Part shown: one piece after another, positions 22,722-34,431 of the stretch
Position numbering within the stretch: position 1 is the stretch's first letter
How the letters are laid out: every line of letters starts with the position of its first letter
NCBI GenBank assembly: GCA_012184525.1
Contig: WOFQ01000061.1
Location: 62,001 to 126,000, forward strand
Length of the DNA stretch: 64,000 nucleotides
Direction of reading: 5' to 3'
Source of the DNA: Xenoacremonium recifei
Lineage: Eukaryota > Ascomycota > Sordariomycetes > Hypocreales > Nectriaceae
Program-made: the position numbers and the translations under genes
Notes under the pieces: generated by a model
Seen by the model: the letters and a program-made list of their open reading frames with translations, nothing else
Databases searched by the model: none
What the model was told of the DNA's origin: nothing

Positions 22722-25380
22722 ATGGCCACGCGGGGAGAGAATCCAGTTCGAACAAGGCGTCGAACTCGGGGTTCTCCCCATATCTGCCCACATTGCACAA
22801 GGGTCTTCAAGCGGTCTGAGCACTTGGGTCGCCACATCCGTACCCGTCAGTACTCTAAGTCTTAGGAAGTGATCCATTTGTCTCATCGCTAGCTTAGATA
22901 CCAAGGAAAAGCCTTTCGTCTGCGGTTGTGGAGCTGCATTTACCCGTCGGGATTTACTCACGAGGCATCATCGCATTTCGCTCCACGGAGACGATGCCGG
23001 ACCGGGACCTCAACCCCGTGCTGACTTGGCACCCGATCTTGTCGAACAATCTCTAACAAGCCTAGAGAGTACCTCGCCATGGTCACAGCAACAGGATTCT
23101 TCAGATCTTCCTGATGAAGTTACCCATAACCCGCCAGGGTGTTTGGAACCGCAAGTTCTTGTTAACCAACCACAACTCATATCTCCCCAACCGCTATTCG
23201 ACAGTTGTAAGCTAAGCAATCAATGTTGCAAAATCCGGGATGAACCCCTACTCACTAATGGACCAGTACCAGATATTAACGACACCTTCGACCATTTTTG
23301 GGAGTTCGCTGGTTTTCTCGATGGTATTGGTTTGCCAGCAGAATGGAGTCCTTATCTACAAGGCCCTGATTTCAATGAGCCAACACTGGACGAAACAGCT
23401 GATGATGCTCATGTCAATGCTCCTTCTCGTGGGACTCGGCCCGGCACACCCTTTAATTCCTGGCTACCATCCGCGCCTGCTGAAGATCGGGGTGTTCTAA
23501 CGCAGCCAGATCAAGGTAATCGACACGAAGTTAAGCATGCGCCCAGGAGGATGGCTAATTGCGTGTAGATGTCCCCAGCCATGCTGCTCGTACAGCATTC
23601 AAAATTTCACACGATCAACGTGCTCAGTTGGTCAACTCATTACAGAACTTTCGAGAAGTTCTAGACCCGGAGTTTCGGTTGCCATCGCGGCACGCCTTGA
23701 CTAGGTACATCACGAGCTACATCGAAGGCTTTCACTCTCATATGGTGTTCATGCACATACCAACTTGGCAAGTTCTCGACAGCCCGCTTGAACTCTTCCT
23801 ATCCGTTGCTACGATAGGGGCCCAATACTGCTTTGAGCATCGCAACGCAGAAAATTTGTTTCATGCTGCCAAGGCTATATTGTTCCAGAGGCTTGTCTGT
23901 AAAGTGGATTACTTCGGGCCCAAAACAGCCAGCTTCCTGAACATGCACGGTAGACAAAGTTCCAAAGATCTACACAACGGAATTACCAATGGTAACGGGA
24001 TCTGTCACACTTGGGAACCGATTGATACAGTGCGCGCTCTGATCAATGTTATGGGCTACGCAACTTGGGAGATGAAAACATCACTGGTGCAGGAAGCTTT
24101 TGCTCTTCAGAATCTCTTGATTCAGGTTCTTCGCGATCTAGGACTGGAAGAGGAACCAGCAAACAGCACGAGCCAGCCAGATAATTTGCCTCTGCAAGAC
24201 AGGTGGCTCCGTTGGGTGCGCGAAGAGTCTATTCGAAGAGCAAAGCTCATTGCGTTCACGTTCACGCACACACACAGCATTGCGTATGACGTATATCCAC
24301 CTCTAAGAACAAATGAGATACACTTGAGGTTGCCATGCCACACGAGGGAATGGAAAGCTCCAACAGCAGCTGCATGGCAGACGGCCCAAAGCGACACCAA
24401 GAAGCAACAGCTTCCTTTCCAAACAGCACTATCGCTTCTCTTAAAAGATCGCGATTGCGCGTTAGACCCCGTTCCTTCGCCGATAGGAAATTATATCTTG
24501 CTCCACGGGCTTTTGCAAAGGATATATATCGTACGCGATCTGTCACTACCCTTAATGGATCAATCCGGGCCTTTACCATCTGAGGAGATGGGTAAGCTTG
24601 AGTGAGTTTTCAGTCACTTCACCTGTTTTGCTGAATGACAGAGCCGCTAACATGGTGTGCCTCAGCCGGGCTCTCCGATCGTGGACCACAAGTTGGCAGC
24701 AAGGCCCTGAGTCGAGTCTTGATCCCAACAATGAAAATGGGCCTATCCCATTTACATCTAGTTCTTTACTTGGCCTCGCGTACGTGCGCATTTATTTGAA
24801 TATCGGGCCATATCGACGGCTGGAAACCAGAGACCCAGAAGAAGTTGCTCGGGCATTGCTAAAATGTCCCAATGTCGAGAGAAGCGATGGCATCATGTCA
24901 GCTCTACTATACTCTACCCACACTTTGAGCATCCCCGTCAGGTTAGGTGTCGATCGTGTTGCGCGAAGTCAAGCATTTTTCTGGAGCGTTCGGCACTCTC
25001 TTTCAGCACTGGAATGCGCCGTATTGCTCAGTAAATGGTTGGAATCCCTTCACCGTTCTTACGGTACGAAGGCCTTGAATGGTGAGTCTCAACTTCTTAC
25101 CACATCCCTTTGAACGAATGGCTGATAACATTTACTCCTTTCAGCGAGCGAAGATAGGGTGCTTCATTGGGTAAGATGTGTTGTGGAAGAGGCGTTCTCC
25201 GTCGTTGATTTTGACGAAGATAAGACCGACCCTATTCTTGAACCGCGGGACCTTAGCCTAGCCGTGTTGAAAATCTGGGCGCACTTTTTCCAACGCAATA
25301 CACAATGGCGCTTCATTAACGTTATAGGAGCTGGCCTCCAAAGATACCGGGAACTTCTTATACATGGAAGCTTGAGTTGA
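22722..25380 (+). CDS. C2H2 zinc-finger transcription factor with fungal-specific TF domain (TF1)
   Basis: A nuclear regulator of about 800 residues. The start at 22722 opens a basic stretch (RTRRRTRGS) and two adjacent C2H2 fingers. Finger 1 is ICPHC with helix KRSEHLGRH; finger 2 is FVCGCG with helix TRRDLLTRH. The intron 22846-22897 splits the linker and its removal gives RTHTKEKPF. The helix key positions (R-H-R and R-L-R) are those of yeast Adr1, which binds TTGGRG. A long acidic, proline/serine-rich linker leads to a PF04082-type domain with LFLSVATIGAQY, then RALRSW and LLGLAYVRIYLNIGP. Further introns: 23516-23568, 24593-24644 and about 25081-25145. It sits inside the amide gene group and is its likely local activator. 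A. nidulans AmdX, an Adr1-like regulator of acetamidase, is a known parallel. Confidence 0.88.
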
Positions 25381-26219
25381 TTATAGATAATAGATCTAAC
25401 TAGAGACTCTGCTGTACTTCTAGAGCCATCGGGGTAAAGATGTCCACAATTTAAATTTCCGTCAAGGGAGAGCTCCTGATGGGAGTTCAGATTTGATTGG
25501 GGTATAACTAGGTCTGAGTTAGACGAGTAAGAATCGAAGATGGCTTGATATGATCAAGAAACATTTGCTCCGTCGAATTTTTATAAACAAATTGCGGAGG
25601 ATAATTCATACATCTTCGTGGATAACTTGATGAAGCATGTCTGGCGCGCTGTCTTCTATAGCTCAAAACGGTAATAACCAACAAAAACTGTTTACAGTCT
25701 GTAAAACCAAAACCATCTGCCATGTGATGATGAGCAAAAGCCTTCTTAACATCGTCAAATAGGCGGAATAACCTAGAGTGTGGTCACCTTTACTTTGGGT
25801 CTGTTCGCTCAGTGGAAGATCCAGGCGACAGAGGAGACATAAGTTTGGGGTTCATTTCGTTGGAGGTCTGAGCTAAAGTTGGGGTATAGACGACTTGGGG
25901 ATCTTGTAACATTCTGAGAACCTTGATTAGAAATAATTTGGAAGATTCTGAGGGAAGACGCAAATATCACAAATTCAGTTAACGTTATAGAGCCAAAAAA
26001 AAAAAAAAAAAAAAGATCCTGGGTTTGCGTGTTAAATGATTTGAGAAGCATATCCGATGCAATTGTTTACAAATTCAATCAGATCTTAGCCCCAAACAAC
26101 ACACTATAAAAGGTGAACGATCAGACAGCTATCCATAATATATCTATCCATCTCCACATTTATTGGAGTTCCTCTCTTCTTCCTTCACAATTTTTGTTCA
26201 GGCATCACGATTGTGAACC
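25381..26219. promoter_or_regulatory. Promoter region of the GST gene with five TTGGGG sites
   Basis: 839 bases. Sites: TTGGGGTA at 25497-25504 and 25879-25886; TTGGGG at 25845-25850 and 25895-25900; CCCCAA at 26090-26095. A TATAAAA box lies at 26105-26111, about 110 bp before the ATG, and is followed by a pyrimidine-rich leader. A homopolymer of about 20 A is at 25995-26014. No gene is supportable here. Confidence 0.6.
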
Positions 26220-26900
26220 ATGGCTACACAAACTCTCAAGCCTCTAACTTTGCACGCGCATCAGACGGGCCCAAACCCATACAAGGTTGCCACTCTTCTT
26301 GAGGCCCTTGGGCTTCCTTACGAAGTCAAGCTTTGGAACTTTGGTGGCGACCCTGGTGGTGTCAAAAGCCAGGAATTTCTGGCGATCAACCCCAATGGCA
26401 GGGTGCCCGCCCTCCAGGACCCCAATACCGACATCACCAGCTGGGAGAGCATGGCTTGCTTAAACTACTTGATACGTGTATACGACAAGGAGAACAGGTT
26501 CAGCGCAGGGCCCGGGGCAAGCGAAAAAGATCGAGTCGAGATCGATCAATGGGTGAGCTTCTTAGTGAGCACGATGGGCCCCATGATTGGGCAGTGCAAC
26601 TGGTTCCGTCACTACAACGCAGTTAAGAATGACGATGCGTACCAAAGATATCAAGCCCAAGCATACAGGTGCTTTGGGGTTCTGGAGGGTCAACTGAAGT
26701 CACATGGGAGCAAATGGATTCTTGCTGGACCGGAGCCTAGTGTTGTTGATATTCATTTCGAGCCATGGGTTAGGCAGCATGAATTTGCGGGTCTATCTCT
26801 CGATGATTACTCAAATGTTAAGAAGTGGCTTGATAGAGTACAAGCCCTTCCCGAGCTTGTGAGAGCCTACGAGAGAGTAAAGGCCGGGGAAAGTGCATGA
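26220..26900 (+). CDS. Glutathione S-transferase, Ure2p/GTT-like
   Basis: A soluble GST of 226 residues in a single exon. The thioredoxin-like N-terminal half contains TGPNPYKVATLLEALGLPYE, and NPNGRVPALQDP with the cis-proline; WESMACLNYLIRVYD is the glutathione-contacting SES-like part (ES). The all-helical C-terminal domain has the N-capping region PSVVDIHFEPW. The arrangement matches fungal Ure2-like GSTs, which conjugate or reduce electrophiles. In context it may detoxify an electrophilic intermediate. A maleylacetoacetate-isomerase role for the homogentisate-type pathway 30 kb away is possible but not supported by a diagnostic motif. The strong TATA box and five regulatory hexamers suggest inducible expression. 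Confidence 0.9.
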   Translation: MATQTLKPLTLHAHQTGPNPYKVATLLEALGLPYEVKLWNFGGDPGGVKSQEFLAINPNGRVPALQDPNTDITSWESMACLNYLIRVYDKENRFSAGPGASEKDRVEIDQWVSFLVSTMGPMIGQCNWFRHYNAVKNDDAYQRYQAQAYRCFGVLEGQLKSHGSKWILAGPEPSVVDIHFEPWVRQHEFAGLSLDDYSNVKKWLDRVQALPELVRAYERVKAGESA

Positions 26901-27133
26901 ATTCAAGGAAGCTGATTAAACCTGGAGGTGGATGGGGAATGCAAGCAATTTCGTGGCTTCAGATGTCAAACAGAGGAGGTTCAAGCTTCGTATTTCTCCT
27001 GTCACTGGTCTCTCTTACAACGCTCAGGATTTCCCAAATTACCACATTTCTCAGGGAGAATATGCTCGACCAGACATGCATGAAAAAATCGAATATCGAT
27101 GTTTCTTCGTACTACTCCTCCTGATATTCCCAC

Positions 27134-29400
27134 CTACTTGTCTTTTCCGAAATCGCTCGTAATTCCTTTAAAGATTTTTGCGATGGATGATCTGCTCTCA
27201 TATAGGGGCCAGAAAACACAAATAAACAGTCCAACCCACACCCAAATGAAACTCACAACGCACCACGCCTTGAAGCCTGCCCTTGAGAAAATCCAAGAGG
27301 ACCCGAACAGCGTGTAAGGAACAAGCAACACGGCGACCACAATAAATACTGCGTTGACGACTATGGCAAGGCGAGTAGCACTTTTGACTGCCTTGTGGTC
27401 CATGGGCTCAATCAAGGACCGTCCGTCCGACGTATTCATTGCATCGTTGTCCCCTGTTGTGTTCGAGATTTGCCCGACTTCGTTGTCCCCAGTTCTCTGA
27501 GCTTCGATCTCGCCAATGTCTGAAGGCTGAGGGGCTACTTGCTTCTCCATTAAACCGCCGGATTGGACGTTCGAGTTTTGGGCATCGCCTTGCTGGCCTT
27601 CAGATACTGCGATGCCTTTGATCTTGGCATCGCGAGCGGCAGCTTCAGGATCAGAGTTGGAATACTTCGCCGGAAAAAGCAGACTGAGCACAATTGAAAG
27701 CAAAAGTCCCACCATGATAGATGTGACGTTGCCAGCAATCGCGTTGAGAGAGTCTCCCGTCGTCTCGACAGTGATGACACCACTGCGACGCTTGGTGGTG
27801 ACTAGCCAAGCAGTCATTCCACACGCGAGACCAGCCCACGGAGAGACTACAGTAGCTATCCAGGACATTCGGCGCCAAAGCAGGACCAAAGCGACGGGGA
27901 AGACGCCTCCACCTACAATGACACCGAGAATTGTAAGAATCCACGTCAGATTGATAGACACGGCGTTCAAGATGCAGCAAAATCTAGAACATGTCAGTTT
28001 TTTAGCAAGGATAAGGATGGTTCAAGAGGACTTACGCTGCCAAAACGCTTGCATAAACAATAATACCTGCGTGAGAGATCTTGACGAGCTCATTGCCAGA
28101 AGCTCGCGGCCGAACGTATGTCTTGTAGATATCGAAGGTCAACAAGGAACTGGCAGCGATTAATTCTGCGCTCGTGGCGGAGGTTACAGCCATGAATAGA
28201 ACCAAGAGCATAAGCCCGGCCCCTCCTGTTCCCAGAAGAGTAATGGCAGTCGCGGGGGCACTGAGACCAGCACCATTTTGAGCAGCACTTAATGGATTAG
28301 GATATGTTGGAAACGATGGATCAGCGGTGAGGGCCACACATCCGAGGCCCATGACAGTTCCAAAGCCAAACGGGATGCCGTACCAGGCCATACCACCGGC
28401 GATATAAGCCTTCACGGATGTGTGTGGCTGTGAAGCGATGGCGCGCTGCCAGTAAGCTTGATCAAGCCAAACGTTGGCAAAGCCGGCAATCAACAGGTCT
28501 GAGAGAATGTTAGATCACATCTGTTACATTTGAAAGTGGCGGTAACACGTACTCCAAGCAAAGATCAAGCCGTCAACAGAATGGAAGGTCAGGTAAGACC
28601 CTTCATGGTTCCCCTTGACAGGCATCTTCTCCGAGGCCTGAGCAAGAAGGTCGTAAAACCTATCTAGACCACCAAGTGGTCCACTGGGCAGAAAGACCTC
28701 AAAACAAAAGACCACAATGGCGATATATAAGATTGCTGTATGTGTATAGTCGGCAATGAAAGTGCTTCGAAGACCACCAGAAACGACGTATGCAGCGACA
28801 ACGAAGGGAATGATCCAGCAAGCCGCATATACGTTCACACCAGATAATGCCGCGACGACCTGGCTACCTCCAAGCACAAGGCAAGACCCGACGAGCATGT
28901 TAGTGGCGATGCCGAAGAACCAGTATGTCAGGTGTGCAAAGCGTCCATTTCTGCTGAGCACAATCTCAGGAAAGGTATGGGCACCAGGGGCGTGAGCCTT
29001 GATCTTGATTGCAATCAGACCAAACAACAGAATTTGCAACGTCCCGTTCGCGGCATACCACATGCCACCACAGATGCCATAGCTATAGGCAAACGTCGAG
29101 GACGTTAAGAGCGTCGCAGACCATGTCCAAGAAGACACGATTCCGGTAGCAATCAAGCCAGGCTTGACGGACCGAGATGCCGTGTTGAACTCCTCAGCAT
29201 TATGTGTAGAGAGCGCCGTGTAGCGATTTTGGAAGTATGTCAGGAGGAGCCTATTGTTCATTAGCATGTACTTGGCAGATTGAAGAGAGGGGACAATGAA
29301 CCCACATGAAGAGGGCGAAGAATCCGCCGATACCCACAAGAATTCCGTATCCGAACCCCTGGGATAGGACCTCAAGACCACCTGTGGTAGAGGTCATCAT
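27134..29400 (-). CDS. Sodium:solute symporter, DUR3-like urea transporter
   Basis: A plasma-membrane symporter of about 690 residues with some fifteen hydrophobic helices. DUR3-family features include QNRYTALSTHNAEEFNTASRS (shown only in part), GIVSSWTWSATLL, WYAANGTLQILLFG, GSQVVAALSG and DQAYWQRAIAS. The first exon begins MMTSTTGGLEV, giving GYGILVGIGGFFALF before the intron near 29310-29255. Other introns are near 28555-28500 and 28035-27985. The C-terminal tail is cytosolic and followed by one more helix pair. Urea (or polyamine) uptake is the family role. It is divergent from amidase 2, and the shared promoter holds six TTGGRG hexamers. With two amidases and an amidohydrolase nearby, a nitrogen-scavenging role is likely. 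Confidence 0.88.
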
Positions 29401-29957
29401 GTACTTGGCTGATAACAAATCGTAGAAAGCAAGTTTTGTTGGTACGGTGGTGTGGTGACTCCCCTAAACTCGAGGTTGCAGCTCTCAAGATATATACATT
29501 CTTATATGAACATTGAACCAGCTCTTATCAGGCATCGGAGGCAAAGGACTCGACAATCCCTTGTCCGTTGGTATTCTGATAGGATGAGGTTTGCGTTGAC
29601 TATCATCCGAGTTGCTCGAAGTGGTTAGAGCGGCACGCATCCGGCTGGAGGATTGCAGATCTTTGGGGTCTTTCACAATTTTGGAGGCTTTCGTTGGAGA
29701 CCTTTAATTATTTTGGAGACTTTGGTTCGTGGCGTGGGATATTTTGGAGATCATATCGGCGTAGTTGGGGGTCTAGGGAGATAAGACCGTCGCAATTATC
29801 TTTGCCCTCACTAGTTAAGATAACCCCTCAAATAACCGTGGTAATCCTCTCAATAAGCATCTTACAGCCGAGCACTAGGTAACATCGAGATCACACGTGG
29901 ATGAGATAGCAAAATATTCCCCTTGCCCTTATTGTTTACAGTTCTTTGCAACCCGAA
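29401..29957. promoter_or_regulatory. Bidirectional promoter with a dense TTGGRG array
   Basis: 557 bases between the DUR3-like gene and amidase 2. Six hexamers lie within 108 bp on one strand: TTGGGG at 29663-29668, TTGGAG at 29681-29686, 29694-29699, 29713-29718 and 29743-29748, and TTGGGG at 29765-29770. This is the consensus known for yeast Adr1. Four of the copies are preceded by at least one further T (for example ATTTTGGAG). Confidence 0.65.
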
Positions 29958-31936
29958 ATGTCGTCCGTACTCGAAAGTGAAACACCCAGTTGGCAAGTAG
30001 CAGCGGCACACAAGCGAGAATCGGTGAACAATCTTATTCCGCCAGAATGGATGTTACCTATTTCTCTACCATCTGCCGAGGTCCAAAAGAGTGTTACAGG
30101 CGAATACATCCGCCAGTTCCTCTCTGATACCGAGATTCAATACACTGAAGCTGAAGCATCGATAATCCTCCAGTCCATCCACGGTGGAAAATGGAAGGCA
30201 TACGATGTGTTAAAGGCTTTCTGTCATCGTGCATCGCTTGCGCACCAGATGGTCAGTGCCAAAAAGCTCCTAAATGCATATCGCTATTTCAATTCATATG
30301 ATCCCTTTTTGAGAAACCAACACTAAGTGAGACGGATCATAGACCAACTGTCTGCATGAGATCTTCTTCGAAGCAGCGTTGGCTGAGGCCAAGAGGCTGG
30401 ATGATGTTTTTGCAGAGACCGGAAAGCCAGTAGGCCCTCTGCATGGTCTTCCTATCAGTCTTAAAGATCAACTACACGTAAAGGGTGTTGAAACAACTAT
30501 GGGGTATACAGGCTGGATTGGTACTTTTGAGGGTAAGAAGGGCACAGGTAAGGAGAAGGTATATGAGAGTGAGCTTGTGCGTGAACTAAGAGAGTGTGGC
30601 GCACTGCTTTATTGCAAGACAAGCGTGCCACATACATTAATGGTTGGCGAAACTATCAACAATATTATCGGATATACGCCGAATCCAAGCAATAGGCATC
30701 TCTCATCAGGTGGCAGCTCCGGTGGGGAGGGAGCTCTGATTGCACTCCGTGGAAGTCCCCTGGGAGTTGGGACAGACATAGGGGGCAGCATCCGAATTCC
30801 TTCGGCCTTCAACGGCATATACGGATTGAAGCCTTCAAGCGGACGAATTCCGTACGAAGGGATGGCAAATAGCATGGACGGCCAGAACTCGCTCTTGAGT
30901 GTTGTTGGCCCCCTGGCTACATCGGCCGACTCACTAAGGATCTTTGTGGAAGCTGTACTAAGTACAAAGCCATGGCTACATGACCCGCTGGCATTGGAGC
31001 TTCCCTGGCGAGATACGATATTCCATAACGCCCTTCATAGCAGCAAACCACTGGTATTCGGACTCTTAGAGAGTGATGGCGAAGTTTCAATTCAACCACC
31101 AGTTTCTCGTGCCTTAAGAAAGGTTGTCGACACCCTTACGAGCCTCGGCCACAAGGTGGTCGAGTGGAAGCCACCTTCTCACAAACGAGGAGTTGATATC
31201 ACTGTATGAGTCTATCTACCCATTCATCTGAATGCGCCTATCTAATTCATTTCAGGCCGATATTTGGACTATGGATGGAGGTCAAGATGTGCACAAGGCC
31301 TTCTCCCTTTCGAACGAGCCCATCTGCCCTCAAGTTGTGGCCAATTACGGGAATGAGCCAAGTACCGAAAAGACAGCATCTGAGATTGCGGCCATGAATG
31401 TGGCAAAAAGGGTTTACCAGAAAGACTACATGGAATACTGGAACTCCACATCCCAGTTGACAGAGTCCGGCGAGCCTGTTGCTGCTATCATCGCTCCCGT
31501 AGCACCGTTTGCAGCGGCGTTACCAGGAAAGTATGACTATTACGGTAAGTGGCCACTATCAGACCCGAAAAGCTCCTTGCTTTAGGTATTGACTATGCTC
31601 AGGTTATACTATGTTCTCGAATATCCTCGACTACTCTTCTGCAGTACTTCCAGTCACATTTTGTGACCAGAATGTGGACCTGTTCAACAAAGATTATGTT
31701 CCTCTCAACGCCTTGGATGAGCAGGTCTGGAAGAATTGTAAGTTAATATTTCGCCCCAGTATCTACACACAGATTGCATCTCGTTCTTTCCCAAAATCTA
31801 ACGCATGATATCAGATGATGCCGAGCTTTACCACGGCTCTCCGGTAGGCATCCAGGTGGTGTGCCGGCGCTTGGAGGAGGAGAAGGTGCTCGGCTTGGCG
31901 ACGATGATCTCACGAGGACTCGCAGGGTCGAATTAG
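29958..31936 (+). CDS. Acetamidase-like amidase (amidase 2)
   Basis: An amidase-signature enzyme of about 545 residues, close in layout to fungal acetamidases/formamidases. The ATG at 29958 precedes SSVLESETPSW. Catalytic lysine: LPISLKDQ; serines: SSGGSSGGEGAL and GTDIGGSIRIP. Introns: 30252-30342 (joins AHQM to TNCLHEIFFEAA), 31204-31255, 31545-31602 and 31738-31814. The final exon ends with SPVGIQVVCRRLEEEKVL, the usual family tail. It shares a motif-rich promoter with the urea transporter. Likely reaction: an aliphatic amide to acid plus ammonia; the exact substrate is not determinable. Confidence 0.88.
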
Positions 31937-32934
31937 GCTCGGGAAGATCTATTTTATCTTGTTTCAGATGAATCCCGATCGAGAGATTTTACCTGCTTTT
32001 CGGACTCCTCCAAATGAAGCGAATCAGAGAGACCCAGTTTGCCTACCACTCATTAGCATCCTAGGATATCGCAGTTTTCCTTAACAGTTCGCAATCTTTA
32101 GCAATTTCGTGTCTAAGTATGTTATATAAGCACACTCCTTTCTGTTGGTAATGACGAGAATAAGGATATCTTCAGCAGTGAATGTGAATCGCGCACGGTA
32201 ATGTTGCCCAGAATCCCCCACAGTCGCAGCCAATCCTCCCACTCGGCATTCGCTCCGGCACCGGAATCCCCTCAACAGTGTTTCCAGCTGGGAGGGAATC
32301 GAGAGGAAGCTTTTTCGTGCCACCAGTGTGCATTCGTCAATCACCACGAGACGGGTATTTATAGTCGTAAATTACCCGTCGGCATCTTCCTTCTGCCTCA
32401 CCGTTCCAGCGGGGGTAATCGGCATGGCGGGGTTTGCGGGGTTTGGCGACTCATTCATGAGACATCATCATCATTTGATTCGCTCAACTTCAACGCCTCT
32501 ACTCTGTATTGCCCTCACTACTCTACTCACAGGTAACCGGATTTTAGTGCCCATAGTTTCGTCCCCCCAATCTTGACCCCCAACCTGTGCCGTCTCTGTT
32601 CCTGCTCAATGGGACCATCCGTTCTAAACCCGTCCGTCTCAAACGCTCTCCCCCCAAGGCCAAACAAGTGGCTCTTGTGGACGGGATTATTTCTTCCATC
32701 AATCAGAGTGCGCGTATCGTCCCACCAGAGCTCTCTCATGGCTATTCCCCCGCAATGCTCATGAGATCAAGCATTACATATAGTCTCAGGGGCGCCTTAC
32801 CCTGCGAAATAATTGAACCGGTTCATCCGTCTCTCCTCACTTTACTTCTCTCACCAGATCTTTTGCTAGACTCTGGACGTCCCCTTGATCCCATTTTCGC
32901 CCCTCCTCTTGTCCCCCCTCTCCACATCGTCATC
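31937..32934. other. Intergenic region upstream of the fuconate-dehydratase-like gene
   Basis: 1 kb without a credible gene. The right half is C-rich with pyrimidine tracts and contains CCCCAA at 32565-32570, 32578-32583 and 32652-32657; in so C-rich a region these may be chance. The open frames here end without domains. Confidence 0.45.
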
Positions 32935-34333
32935 ATGGCTGAGATCACCATCACCGGGTGGACAACTCGCGATGTTCGCTTCCCCACGTCACTTGACGGC
33001 ACGGGCTCCGATGCCATGAACACGGCCGGAAACTACTCATCAGCATATTGCATCCTCGAGACCGACTCAAAATACACCGGCCATGGCATGGTAAGTCCTG
33101 TTCATGTCCTCAATCGCTCGGAACTGACACGCCTAGACCTTCACCATCGGCCGCGGCAACGACATCGTTTGCGCCGCGATAAACCACGTCGCCGAGCGCC
33201 TCAAGGGCAAGACGCTGTCCTCGCTCGTCGCCAACTGGGGCCAGACTTGGCGCTACCTCGTGTCAGACTCGCAACTGCGCTGGATCGGCCCCGAGAAAGG
33301 CGTCATCCATCTGGCTCTGGGCGCCGTCGTCAACGCTGTCTGGGACCTCTGGGCCAAGGTGCTCGGTAAGCCCGTGTGGCGCATCGTCGCCGACATGACG
33401 CCTGAGGAGTTTGTGCGCTGCATCGATTTCCGCTACATCACCGATGCGCTCACCCCCGATGAAGCCGTCGCTCTGCTTAAGGAGTTGGAGCCCACGAAGC
33501 CCCAGCGGTTGCAGGAGGCGCTGAACAGCCGCGCTGTGCCTGCGTATACGACCAGTGCGGGCTGGCTGGGCTATGGCGAGGATAAGATGAAGGGCTTGCT
33601 GCAACAGACGCTCGATGCGGGATACCGTCACTTCAAGCTCAAGGTGGGCGGTGACATCGAGCGCGATCGCATGCGACTTACCATTGCGCGCGACGTGATC
33701 GGCTACGACAAGGGCAACATCCTTATGACGGACGCCAATCAGGTGTGGTCAGTGCCTGAGGCTATCGACTACATGAAGCAGCTGGCCGAGTTCAAGCCAT
33801 GGTTCATCGAGGAGCCAACATCGCCTGACGACATTATCGGCCATAAGGCGGTGCGCGACGCGCTGAAGCCGTACGGCATTGGCGTGGCGACGGGTGAGAT
33901 GTGCCAGAACCGCGTTATCTTCAAGCAGCTGCTACAGACCGGAGCTATCGATGTGTGCCAAATTGACGCGTGCCGAATGGGCGGCGTCAACGAGGCGCTG
34001 GCTGTGTTGTTGATGGCTAAGAAGTTCAATGTGCCTATTGTGCCGCACTCGGGTGGTGTTGGGCTGCCCGAGTATACCCAGCACCTGAGCACCATCGACT
34101 ACGTTGTCGTGAGTGGCAAACTGTCAGTATTGGAGTACGTCGACCACTTGCACGAGCATTTCTTCCACCCGGCTGTGATCAAGGACGGATATTACACGAC
34201 TCCGGTAGAGCCTGGATACAGCGTCGAGATGAAGCCCGCAAGCATGGACCGGTTTAGCTACCCTGGAGAACCCGGTGTGAGTTGGTGGACGAGTGACGAG
34301 GCGAAACCCATCCTCGAGGGCGAGAAGATCTGA
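32935..34333 (+). CDS. L-fuconate-dehydratase-like enolase-superfamily enzyme
   Basis: A mandelate-racemase/enolase-superfamily dehydratase of about 450 residues. ATG at 32935; one 46-nt intron at 33091-33136 joins GHGM to TFTIGRGND. Visible family features are the capping domain, then the barrel with HFKLKVGG (catalytic Lys-x-Lys), MTDANQVW (metal ligand Asp), WFIEEPTSPDD (Glu), TGEMCQN (Glu) and VPHSGGVGLPEY (catalytic His). The same motifs occur in L-fuconate dehydratases and in human ENOSF1. It removes water from sugar acids. It is more GC-rich and uses C/G-ending codons more than its neighbours, so it is either highly expressed or unrelated to the cluster. No shared octamer upstream. Confidence 0.9.
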
Positions 34334-34431
34334 GCATGGGATATTTTAGGGAAAATTCTGTACTCTAGAAAGTATTTCTCTAGTAACGTGTAATGATACA
34401 CCTGATAGATGACGCATTGAGTGCCTGTTTT

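Noticed and set aside
25995..26014. Poly-A run as evidence of a retrocopy insertion
   Set aside because: No target-site duplication or adjacent retro-gene is visible; it is a simple homopolymer in a promoter.
26220..26900. GST called as maleylacetoacetate isomerase completing the homogentisate pathway
   Set aside because: The sequence looks like a Ure2-type GST, no isomerase-specific motif is seen and it is 30 kb from the HGD-like gene.
27612..28163. 183-codon plus-strand frame
   Set aside because: It is antisense to the DUR3-like gene, whose minus-strand frame has clear family motifs.
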